The translations under genes were made by a program, and so were the position numbers. Below, one piece after another: positions 1 through 6,147 of a stretch of DNA of 9,064 nt. How positions within the stretch are numbered: position 1 is the stretch's first letter; the number at the start of each line of letters is the position of its first letter. Location: the NCBI GenBank assembly GCA_031254225.1, contig JAIRUU010000003.1, positions 1 to 9,064 of the forward strand. Reading direction: 5' to 3'. The DNA comes from Candidatus Elusimicrobium euhamitermitis. Its GTDB lineage: Bacteria > Elusimicrobiota > Elusimicrobia > Elusimicrobiales > Elusimicrobiaceae. The notes under the pieces are model-generated. The model searched no databases, was not told the origin of the DNA, and saw only the letters and a program-made list of their open reading frames with translations.

Positions 1-234
1 TATTATTTTAAAACAGGAAATTACGATGAAGCCGAAAAATATATACTGCAGGCTTACCGCGCGTCAAACGAAGACCCTGAAATCGCGGGCCACCTCGGCA
101 TGCTTTATTATAAGAAAAAAGATTACGCGCAGGCAGTTAAATTTTTTGAAATTTCTAAAAATGAAAAATATGAAAAACTGTTAAATAAATCAAAAAAGAA
201 AGCGGGGAAAGCAAATGTTGAAAGCGGAATTTAA
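1..234 (+). CDS. TPR-repeat protein, C-terminal end only (5' end outside window)
   Basis: The open frame enters from the left edge and stops at TAA 232-234, giving the last 77 residues. Two tetratricopeptide repeats can be read. One runs from about residue 1 to 25 (YYFKTGNYDEAEKYILQAY), the next from about 28 to 53 (GHLGMLYYKKKDYAQAVKFF). Both show the usual TPR pattern of small residues and aromatics at fixed spacing. A lysine-rich tail follows. TPRs are protein-protein interaction scaffolds, so the specific role cannot be told from this fragment. The gene overlaps the start of the downstream thioesterase gene by 20 bases in another frame, so the two are probably co-transcribed. The frame and the TPR call are secure; the function is unknown. 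Confidence 0.8.
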   Translation, partial: YYFKTGNYDEAEKYILQAYRASNEDPEIAGHLGMLYYKKKDYAQAVKFFEISKNEKYEKLLNKSKKKAGKANVESGI

Positions 235-943
235 ACCGAGATATTACGAGTTTACCGGCGGTGAAATTTTGCCTTTGCATATTTTATGCAATTATTTCCA
301 GCAGGCCGCGGCGGCGGACGCGCACACTTTCGGTTTTGGCATGGAAGAACTTACCGCGCAGTCCATAGCCTGGGTTTTGACGCGCATGCAAATAGAAGTT
401 TACGCGCCGGCGGCGCTGGGCAAAACGCTTAATGTGGAAACCTGGCACGCGCGCAGCGAAAAAGCCCTCAGCCGCCGCGAGTTTATTATTACCGACTCCG
501 ACGGTAAAACCATAATAAAAGGCAGTACATGGTGGGTGCTTTTAAATTTGAAAACGCGCCGTATAACGCGCATGCCCGAGACAATGCTTGCTTTCAATGA
601 GCCAACCCCGCGCTATGTAACAGAAGAGAAGGAATTTAAAAAAAATATTTACGACAGAGTTGCGCCGATATCCGAGAAAATATTCCTGACGCGCGAGGAA
701 GATATTGACACAAACGGGCACGTCAACAATACCCATTATCTTGCCTGGGCCACGGAAACTATGCCGAAAAATATGCGCGCGGCGACGCTAAAAACCGCAA
801 AATTAAGTTTTAAATCTGAGTGTACAAACGGCGAAAAAATTATCGGTAAAGTCTACAAAGATTCAGAAAATTCTTACACGCATATACTTACAAGAGAATC
901 AGACGGAAAAGAAGTTTTCCGGCTGACATCTGATTGGGAATAA
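215..943 (+). CDS. Acyl-ACP thioesterase (FatA/FatB family, double hotdog fold)
   Basis: This is a 242-residue cytoplasmic enzyme predicted to hydrolyse acyl-acyl carrier protein, releasing free fatty acid and ending chain elongation. The length fits bacterial members of the acyl-ACP thioesterase family, which have two hotdog domains. The N-terminal hotdog covers about residues 5-125 and the C-terminal one about 145-240. The second domain contains the family signature DIDTNGHVNNTHYLAW, with Asp165, Asn167 and His169 at the positions of the plant FatA/FatB active site. A Glu-Cys pair at 202-203 (KSEC) matches the conserved Cys of those enzymes. The start ATG at 215 lies inside the upstream TPR gene and has only a weak GGGGA upstream, which suggests translational coupling. 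The 3' end converges on ruvC with 5 bases between, and no hairpin terminator is seen there. Chain-length preference cannot be read from the sequence. Confidence 0.88.
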   Translation: MLKAEFKPRYYEFTGGEILPLHILCNYFQQAAAADAHTFGFGMEELTAQSIAWVLTRMQIEVYAPAALGKTLNVETWHARSEKALSRREFIITDSDGKTIIKGSTWWVLLNLKTRRITRMPETMLAFNEPTPRYVTEEKEFKKNIYDRVAPISEKIFLTREEDIDTNGHVNNTHYLAWATETMPKNMRAATLKTAKLSFKSECTNGEKIIGKVYKDSENSYTHILTRESDGKEVFRLTSDWE

Positions 944-948
944 AAATA

Positions 949-1500
949 TTATTTTGTTTTAATCTGCATTTTTCTGGCTGCGGCGAGTTTTTGTTCAAAG
1001 GCCGCGGCCGTGTTTATTTGATTGGTAACAGGCGCGGTTTTTAAGTGGCATATGCCTATGGCGGCGGCGTCGGCCACGTCGTCGGGTCTGAGTATTTCTT
1101 TTAATTTCAAAGTCAGCTGCGTCATGCGCTGCACCTGCGCTTTTTCCGCCGCGCCCGAGCCGCAGATTACGCTTTTAACTTTTTTTGGCGCGTAAGAATT
1201 TACGGCAAGGCCGTTCATATGCGCGGCAAGCAGAATAACGCCGCGCGTCTGTATGGTCTGGCTGACGGTAATGGCGCGTTTTAAAAAAAACATCTCTTCC
1301 ATAGCCGCGCAGTCCGGCTTATAAGTCTGCGCCAGTTTGCCTACTTCATTAAAAATATATTCAAGGCGCTGCGGCAGCGTGCTTTCTTTAGACGTGTGCA
1401 GAAGGCCGGCGGCGCAAAGCGTAATATCCCCGCCGCCGCGGCGTTCCAAAACAGCCCAGCCCGTGCGGTCAAGCCCCGGGTCAATGCCCAATACTTTCAT
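949..1500 (-). CDS. ruvC: RuvC, crossover junction endodeoxyribonuclease
   Basis: RuvC resolves Holliday junctions made by RuvAB during recombination and repair. It cuts two strands symmetrically as a dimer with Mg2+. The 183-residue length is normal for the family. The four acidic catalytic residues are all present: Asp7 in GIDPGLDRTGW, Glu68 in AMEEMFF, and Asp141 and Asp144 in RPDDVADAAA (matching E. coli D7, E66, D138, D141). An in-frame ATG lies 9 codons upstream (1527), but 1500 is preferred because it puts the first catalytic Asp at residue 7 as in the family. The gene overlaps the preceding DUF1634-like gene by 20 bases and is last in that - strand run. ruvA and ruvB are not in the window. 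The nearby divergent yebC recalls the frequent yebC-ruvC neighbourhood in other bacteria. Confidence 0.95.
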   Translation of the reverse strand: MKVLGIDPGLDRTGWAVLERRGGGDITLCAAGLLHTSKESTLPQRLEYIFNEVGKLAQTYKPDCAAMEEMFFLKRAITVSQTIQTRGVILLAAHMNGLAVNSYAPKKVKSVICGSGAAEKAQVQRMTQLTLKLKEILRPDDVADAAAIGICHLKTAPVTNQINTAAAFEQKLAAARKMQIKTK

Positions 1501-1747
1501 AAGTGTATCCCAAAAATAACATAACAAGCAAAATTACTGAAATTAACGCAAAACCGTAATTTTTAGTTTTTGAAAAACCAAAAATCTCCGTCACAAGACG
1601 CGCGGGCGGCAGGTACAGTAAAGTTCCCAGCGCAAGCTTGCCCCACACGCCGCCCAGCAGCAAAAACATAACGGAAAAAAATACCACAAAGCTTAAACCC
1701 GTGAGCAGCATATAATAAATATAGACGCGCAGTTTCTTGTCTTTCAT
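1481..1747 (-). CDS. Small DUF1634-like membrane protein, partner of the TauE/SafE permease
   Basis: This 88-residue protein is nearly all membrane. Hydrophobic segments lie at about residues 10-32, 36-56 and 63-82, with a lysine-rich N-terminus that suggests the N-terminus is inside. The middle and third segments follow the DUF1634 pattern: a glycine/leucine stretch, then a Pro-x-x-Arg turn (LPPARLVTE), a short polar loop, and a final Leu/Ile/Val helix. DUF1634 proteins are typically encoded beside TauE/SafE-family permeases, and that is the arrangement here. The start overlaps the permease stop as ATGA, a classic coupling overlap, and the end overlaps ruvC by 20 bases. Function is unknown; a subunit or modulator of the transporter is an inference. 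The family call rests on pattern and context, not on a search. Confidence 0.75.
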   Translation of the reverse strand: MKDKKLRVYIYYMLLTGLSFVVFFSVMFLLLGGVWGKLALGTLLYLPPARLVTEIFGFSKTKNYGFALISVILLVMLFLGYTYESIGH

Positions 1748-2568
1748 AAACTCAGCACCATTTTGACTGCAATGCCGACCATAAGCATGCCGAACAAAAG
1801 TTCAATATAAAAAGCCTTAGTGCGCAGCAGCAAATTCATTCCGACGTAAGCGCCCGCCAAAATGCCCAGCACGGACATTATGGTAACGTCAGGCACTATA
1901 TACCCTTTTCCGAAATATATAATGCTGCCCGCGCACGCGGTAAGCCCAAGTTTATAACTGCTGGTGGCGCTTGCCACTTTTATCGGCGCTTTGCAGACGT
2001 TTGTAATAAGCGGCACGTTTATAACGCCGCCGCCTATGCCAAGCGTGGAAGATAAAAATCCCGCCGCTAACGACACAGGCACCGCCCATTTCAAATTTTT
2101 TACCTGATAGCGCACCGTGCAGCCCGTGGCTTTGTCCCGAAAGCTGTCCGCAAACGCGTCGTCTTTGCCGCCCGCCGTGTAAACCCTTTCCTTGCCGCCG
2201 GCTAAAACTTTAACGGGGTTTTTAAACATATCAACCGCCATAGCGACGGCCACCGCGGCAAACATTACTTTTAAAATTCCTATGGGCATTGCGCCGACCA
2301 AGGCCGAACCTATTATCGCGCCGCTTATAGAGGGTATTTCCAAAGCTTTTGACAGCCTTATATTTGTAATCCCGTAGCGCACTTTGGACATTGTGGCCAT
2401 CATTGAAGAGGCAACTATCGTTAACAGAGAGCACGCTATAGCCTGGTGCAGCGGCACCTTAAAACCGAAATGCAGTATGGGCACTATAAAAATCCCGCCG
2501 CCGATGCCGAACATGCTGCCGACGAGACCTATTATAAAACCCGCAGGAATCAGAAGCCATATATTCAT
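1744..2568 (-). CDS. TauE/SafE family (formerly DUF81) anion exporter/permease
   Basis: This is a 274-residue inner-membrane protein of the TauE/SafE family, whose studied members move sulfite, sulfoacetate or related organic anions. It has the expected internal duplication. The first half opens with GLVGSMFGIGGGIFIVP (GIGGG at residues 21-25) and the second with GFLSSTLGIGGGVINVP (GIGGG at 177-181). About eight hydrophobic segments are visible, split by a hydrophilic loop at about 120-160 rich in Lys, Asp and Arg. Substrate cannot be predicted: no sulfur-metabolism gene is nearby. The start ATG at 2568 gives a normal N-terminus but has no clear Shine-Dalgarno. It is the first gene of a run with the DUF1634-like gene (4-base ATGA overlap) and ruvC, and is divergent from yebC across 78 bases. 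Confidence 0.9.
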   Translation of the reverse strand: MNIWLLIPAGFIIGLVGSMFGIGGGIFIVPILHFGFKVPLHQAIACSLLTIVASSMMATMSKVRYGITNIRLSKALEIPSISGAIIGSALVGAMPIGILKVMFAAVAVAMAVDMFKNPVKVLAGGKERVYTAGGKDDAFADSFRDKATGCTVRYQVKNLKWAVPVSLAAGFLSSTLGIGGGVINVPLITNVCKAPIKVASATSSYKLGLTACAGSIIYFGKGYIVPDVTIMSVLGILAGAYVGMNLLLRTKAFYIELLFGMLMVGIAVKMVLSL

Positions 2569-2587
2569 AATTTATATGATATCTTTT

Positions 2588-2617
2588 TTAACAGATAGCG
2601 TCATTTTTTGGTAGAAT
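2588..2617 (+). promoter_or_regulatory. Putative sigma-70-type promoter of yebC
   Basis: A -35-like TTAACA (2588-2593) and a -10-like TAGAAT (2612-2617) are separated by 18 bases. Each differs from the sigma-70 consensus at one position. Transcription would begin near 2624, leaving a short leader that contains the Shine-Dalgarno. The 78-base gap also has to hold the divergent tauE promoter, for which I see only AT-rich sequence and no convincing pair of boxes. Confidence 0.55.
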
Positions 2618-2632
2618 TAAAAAGTATTACTT

Positions 2633-2639
2633 AAAGGAG
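2633..2639 (+). promoter_or_regulatory. Strong Shine-Dalgarno of yebC
   Basis: AAAGGAG lies 7 bases before the ATG at 2647. It fixes this as the yebC start and stands out because most genes in the window have weak or no Shine-Dalgarno sequence. Confidence 0.85.
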
Positions 2640-2646
2640 TTTTTAT

Positions 2647-3399
2647 ATGGGCGGACATTCACACTGGGCGGGCATTAAGCACAAAAAAGCGCTTGTTGAC
2701 GCCAAAAAAGGCAAAGTTTTTACAAAAATTATAAGAGAAATAACCATAGCCGCAAAACTGGGCGGCGCGGATTTGGAACACAACCCGCGGCTGCGCAAAG
2801 CCGTTGACGACGCTAAAGCGGCAAACATGCCATCGGACAACGTCAAACGCGCGATAATGAAAGGCACGGGCGCCCTTGACGGCGTGACCTATGAAGAGGT
2901 TACATACGAGGGTTACGGACCCGGCTCAATAGCCGTAATCGTTGAATGTACGACGGATAATAAAAACCGCACATTTTCGGAGATACGCAAAATTTTTTCA
3001 AGCCGCGGCGGCAATATAGGCTCCACCGGCAGCGTTTCTTATATGTTTAAAAAACGCGGGCTTATCCTTGCCCCTAAAGAGGGTTTGAGCGAAGACGACA
3101 TTATGAACGCCGCGCTTGACGTCGGCGCGGACGACGTTAAAACCGAAGGCCCTTCCTACGAAATTTTTACCGCGCCCGAAAATTTGAACTCCGTCAAAAA
3201 AGGACTGGAAGACAAAAAAATAAAAATAGAGTCCGCCAATCTGACTATGATACCTGACAACGAAGTTCAAATTAATGACGAGAATACCGCGTCTTCAATT
3301 ATGAAAATGATAGACGAACTTGACGAACACGACGACACAAAAGACGTCTATTCAAATTACAATATTCCCGACGCAGTTTTGGAAAAACTTAACGGTTAA
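2647..3399 (+). CDS. yebC: YebC/PmpR/TACO1 family protein
   Basis: This 250-residue cytoplasmic protein has the normal family length. The N-terminus MGGHSHWAGIKHKK is the hallmark of the family (consensus MAGHSKWANIKHRK). The central GYGPGSIAVIVECTTDNKNRT and the following RKIFSSRGGNIGSTGSVSYMF are also diagnostic. Some family members were described as DNA-binding transcriptional regulators (PmpR). Mitochondrial TACO1 and, more recently, bacterial YebC proteins act in translation, helping ribosomes through difficult sequences such as polyproline. The sequence alone does not decide between these roles, although the translation role is now the better supported one. The gene stands alone on the + strand with its own promoter and Shine-Dalgarno and ends at a hairpin terminator. 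Confidence 0.95.
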   Translation: MGGHSHWAGIKHKKALVDAKKGKVFTKIIREITIAAKLGGADLEHNPRLRKAVDDAKAANMPSDNVKRAIMKGTGALDGVTYEEVTYEGYGPGSIAVIVECTTDNKNRTFSEIRKIFSSRGGNIGSTGSVSYMFKKRGLILAPKEGLSEDDIMNAALDVGADDVKTEGPSYEIFTAPENLNSVKKGLEDKKIKIESANLTMIPDNEVQINDENTASSIMKMIDELDEHDDTKDVYSNYNIPDAVLEKLNG

Positions 3400-3409
3400 T
3401 TTAAATAAG

Positions 3410-3454
3410 AAAAAGCCGCCCGCCTACGTTTCACTTCGGCGCGGCGGCTTTTTT
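3410..3454. terminator. Bidirectional intrinsic terminator between yebC and tolB
   Basis: The stem GCCGCCCGCC (3415-3424) pairs with GGCG-C-GGCGGC (3438-3448), with one bulged C (3442) and a 13-base loop. It is flanked by five A (3410-3414) and six T (3449-3454), so the hairpin with its U-tract works on both strands. It lies 10 bases after the yebC stop and 11 bases beyond the tolB stop, as expected for a shared terminator of convergent genes. Confidence 0.9.
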
Positions 3455-3465
3455 ACGTCAAAATT

Positions 3466-4737
3466 TTATTTACTCCAGTTTGGCGTATAAGAATTGCCAG
3501 GTATGTCAGCCAGCAAATGCGGCGCGCTGCCGTCGGCGTCCATAACATAAAGCTGGCGGCGGCCGTTGCGCGTAGTGGTAAAAGCTATGAATCTGCCGTC
3601 TGGTGACCAGGTGGGGTCCTCGTTGCTGGCTTTATCGGACGTAAGCTGCCGCACCTGCGTGCCCGTAATGTCAATCAAAAATATGTCTATCGGGTTATAC
3701 GGGGACGTGCGGCCGGCAAATACAATCCACTCTCCGGTAGGGGACCACTGCGGCGTATCCGCCCAGTTTAAGGACGACGTCAGGCGGCGGGTGGAACCCG
3801 TTTCCATTTCCATCACGTAAATCTGCGGGTTGCCGGAACGGTTGGAAACAAACGTTATAAATTTCCCGTCCGGAGAATAAGAAGGGGAACCGTCCACGCC
3901 GGAAGATTCCGTTATCTGCACGCTTTTTTTGGTTTCCAGATTAATTTCAAAAAGGCTGGGGTTATCTTTGCCGGAGCGCGTTACGGCCAGCGTTTTCCCG
4001 TCGGGCGATACGCCGCCTATTAAATTTAAAACCTTTGAAGTAGCCACTGGTATAACTTTGCCCGCGGCCAGGTCAATAGCAAAAATATCCGGATTTCTGT
4101 AACGGTAAGAAGTGTAATAAATTTTCCCGTCCGGCGACCAGCGCGGCAGTATGGCAATGGATTTGTCAGACGTAAGCTTGCGCAAATTAGCGCCGTCATA
4201 ATCCGCTATATAAATTTCTTTGTTGCCCGTGGAACTGTTGGAAAACGCTATTCTGGTGTCCGCTATGCCGCGCTTGCCGGTCAGCGCAAAAACAATCTGG
4301 TCGCTGGCGATATGGGCAAGACGGCGAAGCGCGTTTGCTTTGCCTTTATACGCGCGGGCGAAAACCACTTTTTTGGTTTTGGCGTAAAAAACGTAAATTT
4401 TTAATTCAAATTCGCCGTTGTTGCCGGTCATATCGCCCTGCACTACGAAGTCGGCGCCTTTTTTCTGCCACTCGTCAAGCTGCGCGGCTGGGGAAGAAAT
4501 GTTTACCCACGGCCCGTTTTCTTTAATATCAAAATGACGGCTGAACATAAGATCCGCGCGCATTACGTCAAAAATCTGCCTGGCCTCTTTTTCAGAATTT
4601 CCGTCGGGCCGTATTTCGGCCAGACCGAGAGACAGTCTCTCGCCGCCGCCTTTTGTGGCAATGCCTATATAAACGTCCGTCTGCGCCGCAAGGGCAAGCG
4701 GAAAGAAGATTAACAAAATATATAAAAATTTTTTCAT
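3466..4737 (-). CDS. tolB: TolB, periplasmic beta-propeller protein of the Tol-Pal system
   Basis: TolB is a periplasmic protein that binds Pal and links it to the inner-membrane Tol motor, helping the outer membrane invaginate at division. The 423 residues begin with a signal peptide (MKKFLYILLIFFPLALAA, cleavage near residue 17-18). The N-terminal TolB domain covers about 20-155. The C-terminal domain is a propeller of PD40/WD40-like repeats whose SPDG turns are at residues 201-204, 244-247, 288-291, 332-335 (SPTG) and 378-381, with a last blade closing at NWS 420-422. Six blades is the TolB number. Only one base separates the cpoB stop from this ATG and no Shine-Dalgarno is visible, so translation is probably coupled to cpoB. 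It is last in the pal-cpoB-tolB run and ends at the shared terminator. tolQ, tolR and tolA are not in the window. Confidence 0.94.
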   Translation of the reverse strand: MKKFLYILLIFFPLALAAQTDVYIGIATKGGGERLSLGLAEIRPDGNSEKEARQIFDVMRADLMFSRHFDIKENGPWVNISSPAAQLDEWQKKGADFVVQGDMTGNNGEFELKIYVFYAKTKKVVFARAYKGKANALRRLAHIASDQIVFALTGKRGIADTRIAFSNSSTGNKEIYIADYDGANLRKLTSDKSIAILPRWSPDGKIYYTSYRYRNPDIFAIDLAAGKVIPVATSKVLNLIGGVSPDGKTLAVTRSGKDNPSLFEINLETKKSVQITESSGVDGSPSYSPDGKFITFVSNRSGNPQIYVMEMETGSTRRLTSSLNWADTPQWSPTGEWIVFAGRTSPYNPIDIFLIDITGTQVRQLTSDKASNEDPTWSPDGRFIAFTTTRNGRRQLYVMDADGSAPHLLADIPGNSYTPNWSK

Positions 4738-4738
4738 A

Positions 4739-5422
4739 TTATTTTATTGAGGCCAGTTCGCGCGCGGCTATTTTAGCCTCGGAGGATTTAGGGTAGTCCT
4801 GCGGTATGGACTGCAAATATTTTTTGGCCTCGCTCTTTTTATTTAAAGGGAGTATGGCTTTGGCGTATTTAAGTCTGTACGCCGGAGTATTTTTGCTCTT
4901 TGGATATTTTTGCAGCAGTTTTGCGTACTGCACAGCGGCGTCTTTCCATTGTTTTTTGCCGGCGTAAGAATCCCCCAGCAGATAATTGCTTTCTTCAACC
5001 AGTTCCCCGTCCGGAAATTTGGTTAAATACAAATTAAAACCCTCTATGGCCGCGTCATAATTGCCTTCGTCAAGGCTTTTTCTGGCATTTTCAAAAATCG
5101 TCGTCGGAAGTATTACCGCCTTTGCGTCCGCCTGGGCCTGCGCCACGGCGGCCGTGGCCACGGAAAGATCGTCAAGCTTAGACGACAGTTTTGAAATCAT
5201 ATTGCCGGTTTCCGTCATGTTTTCATTGGTAACGTTTATGTCAGAGGACAGGGAGTCCATGCGCGTGCCCAAATCAGCCTGATTCTGCTGCATTGAATTA
5301 AGCGTGGTGGTAAGCTGCGCTATTTCTGCGCGCAGGCCGTCAATATCTTTATCGCTTGCCAGACAAGCGGACAAAAATAAACCCGGACTTAAAATAAAAA
5401 ATATTTTAAATAAATTTTTCAT
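4739..5422 (-). CDS. cpoB: CpoB/YbgF-like Tol-Pal system protein, predicted lipoprotein
   Basis: This 227-residue envelope protein has the CpoB (YbgF) architecture. There is an N-terminal export signal, then a coiled-coil region (about 25-100, rich in Leu, Gln, Asp and Ser heptads, the trimerisation part in E. coli), then a TPR domain (about 107-225) with ARKSLDEGNYDAAIEGF, LLGDSYAGKKQWKDAAVQY and a third repeat. In E. coli, CpoB coordinates Tol-Pal with PBP1B during septal peptidoglycan synthesis. The signal ends in a lipobox, LSAC with Cys20, so this protein is predicted to be lipid-anchored, unlike the soluble E. coli protein. A GAGGA about 12 bases before the ATG may serve as a Shine-Dalgarno. 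It lies 28 bases after pal and 1 base before tolB, in one transcription unit. The partner functions are inferred from family and context. Confidence 0.88.
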   Translation of the reverse strand: MKNLFKIFFILSPGLFLSACLASDKDIDGLRAEIAQLTTTLNSMQQNQADLGTRMDSLSSDINVTNENMTETGNMISKLSSKLDDLSVATAAVAQAQADAKAVILPTTIFENARKSLDEGNYDAAIEGFNLYLTKFPDGELVEESNYLLGDSYAGKKQWKDAAVQYAKLLQKYPKSKNTPAYRLKYAKAILPLNKKSEAKKYLQSIPQDYPKSSEAKIAARELASIK

Positions 5423-5450
5423 ATAAATCCGGGTTCCTCACGTCTGATAT

Positions 5451-5972
5451 TTATTTGACGGAAACTAAAGTTTCCGCGCGTCTGTTTTTTGAGTAACAGG
5501 ATTCGGTCTGTTCAAAGCAAAGCGGTTTTTCTTCTCCGTAGGAAACCGTGGTTATATTGGCGGTATTAAGGCCGAGCCTGCCGTAATATTTTCTGACTTC
5601 CGTCGCCCTCTTGTCGCCGAGCGCAATATTGTAGGCTATGGTTCCCCTTTCGTCGCAGTGGCCTTCAACGGTTACGTTGGCGTTTGAGCCTTTGGCTTTA
5701 ATAAGCTGAGCGTTGTCGGCAAGAATTTTTTTGGCGGTGTCTGACAAATTATATCTGTCCAGCGCAAAGTTGACCTGGCGCAGCGCAACTTCCGTGTTCT
5801 GCACGTCAACGACTACCGGCGCGGTGTCTTCAACGGTCACGTCAACGGTGGTCGGCGCGGCGAGGTTTTCATCCATCATCATGTCGTCGCCGCTCTGCTT
5901 GGTCTGCTTTTTGCACGCCGCAAGACCTAAGCTGAGACATAAAACTAAAACTATTTTTACTAAGTTTTTCAT
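5451..5972 (-). CDS. pal: Pal, peptidoglycan-associated outer-membrane lipoprotein
   Basis: Pal anchors the outer membrane to peptidoglycan and is the outer-membrane end of the Tol-Pal machine. The 173-residue precursor has a signal with a lipobox LAAC, so Cys20 is the lipidated N-terminus. A low-complexity Asp/Thr/Val linker follows (about 21-62, including MMM at 31-33). An OmpA-like domain covers about 66-173. That domain has the expected NFALDRYNLSDTA, the GHCDERG loop (104-110), YNIALGDKRA (114-123) and the late NRRA motif (163-166); the Asp and Arg of these motifs bind diaminopimelate in known Pal proteins. Extra cysteines at 152 and 159 could form a disulfide in the periplasm (inference). 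The start is fixed by AAGGAG 9 bases upstream. It is the first gene of pal-cpoB-tolB, an order different from the E. coli tolB-pal-cpoB. Confidence 0.95.
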   Translation of the reverse strand: MKNLVKIVLVLCLSLGLAACKKQTKQSGDDMMMDENLAAPTTVDVTVEDTAPVVVDVQNTEVALRQVNFALDRYNLSDTAKKILADNAQLIKAKGSNANVTVEGHCDERGTIAYNIALGDKRATEVRKYYGRLGLNTANITTVSYGEEKPLCFEQTESCYSKNRRAETLVSVK

Positions 5973-5981
5973 AAAAACAAT

Positions 5982-5987
5982 CTCCTT
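5982..5987 (-). promoter_or_regulatory. Shine-Dalgarno of pal
   Basis: Reading the - strand, AAGGAG lies 9 bases before the pal ATG (5972-5970). It is one of only two strong Shine-Dalgarno sequences in the window. Confidence 0.8.
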
Positions 5988-5988
5988 T

Positions 5989-6008
5989 GAATAAATATAT
6001 ATTTATTC
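5989..6008. repeat. Perfect 20-bp A/T palindrome in the pal leader
   Basis: GAATAAATAT followed directly by its exact reverse complement forms a perfect 20-bp palindrome. It overlaps the putative -10 box (6005-6010) and sits next to the pal Shine-Dalgarno. It could be an operator, or a weak hairpin at the 5' end of the mRNA. In such AT-rich sequence it could also be chance. Confidence 0.5.
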
Positions 6009-6031
6009 TACCTTATTTTAGAGTCTGTCAA
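6005..6031 (-). promoter_or_regulatory. Putative pal promoter, -35 box inside the foldback element
   Basis: On the - strand a perfect TTGACA (6031-6026) is followed after 15 bases by TAGAAT (6010-6005), one change from TATAAT. The 15-base spacing is shorter than the ideal 17, which lowers confidence. The -35 box lies inside the left arm of the inverted-repeat element, while the -10 box lies just outside it. Confidence 0.45.
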
Positions 6032-6080
6032 CACATATTAAGAGCCTGCGCTCTGCCCTCCGGGTTTGACCAAAAAGGGG
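6019..6080 (+). repeat. Left arm of the inverted repeat
   Basis: It consists of 32 bases (6019-6050, beginning TAGAGTCTGTCAACACA), a 14-base insertion (6051-6064, CTCTGCCCTCCGGG), then 16 more bases (6065-6080, TTTGACCAAAAAGGGG). Without the insertion it pairs with the right arm over 48 positions with a single mismatch. Its - strand carries an outward-facing TTGACA. Confidence 0.95.
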
Positions 6081-6094
6081 CCAACTGCGTTGTT

Positions 6095-6118
6095 GCGGCT
6101 CCTATAAATAGTTACCGC
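6095..6118. repeat. Small hairpin in the centre of the element
   Basis: GCGG (6095-6098) pairs with CCGC (6115-6118), and CTAT (6102-6105) pairs with ATAG (6108-6111), with a symmetric 3+3-base internal loop between them. The apical loop is only AA, so the innermost pairs would probably open. It sits near the middle of the element's loop. Confidence 0.5.
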
Positions 6119-6147
6119 TATTGCTTCGTCACCGCGCAAGCGTTTGA

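Noticed and set aside
1501..1527. Upstream in-frame start for ruvC at 1527
   Set aside because: It would add nine residues before the conserved MKVLGIDPG N-terminus and lengthen the overlap with the preceding gene. The start at 1500 puts the catalytic Asp at position 7.
2569..2646. Possible riboswitch or structured leader between tauE and yebC
   Set aside because: Only 78 bases with no stable stem visible; a promoter plus Shine-Dalgarno explains the + strand side.
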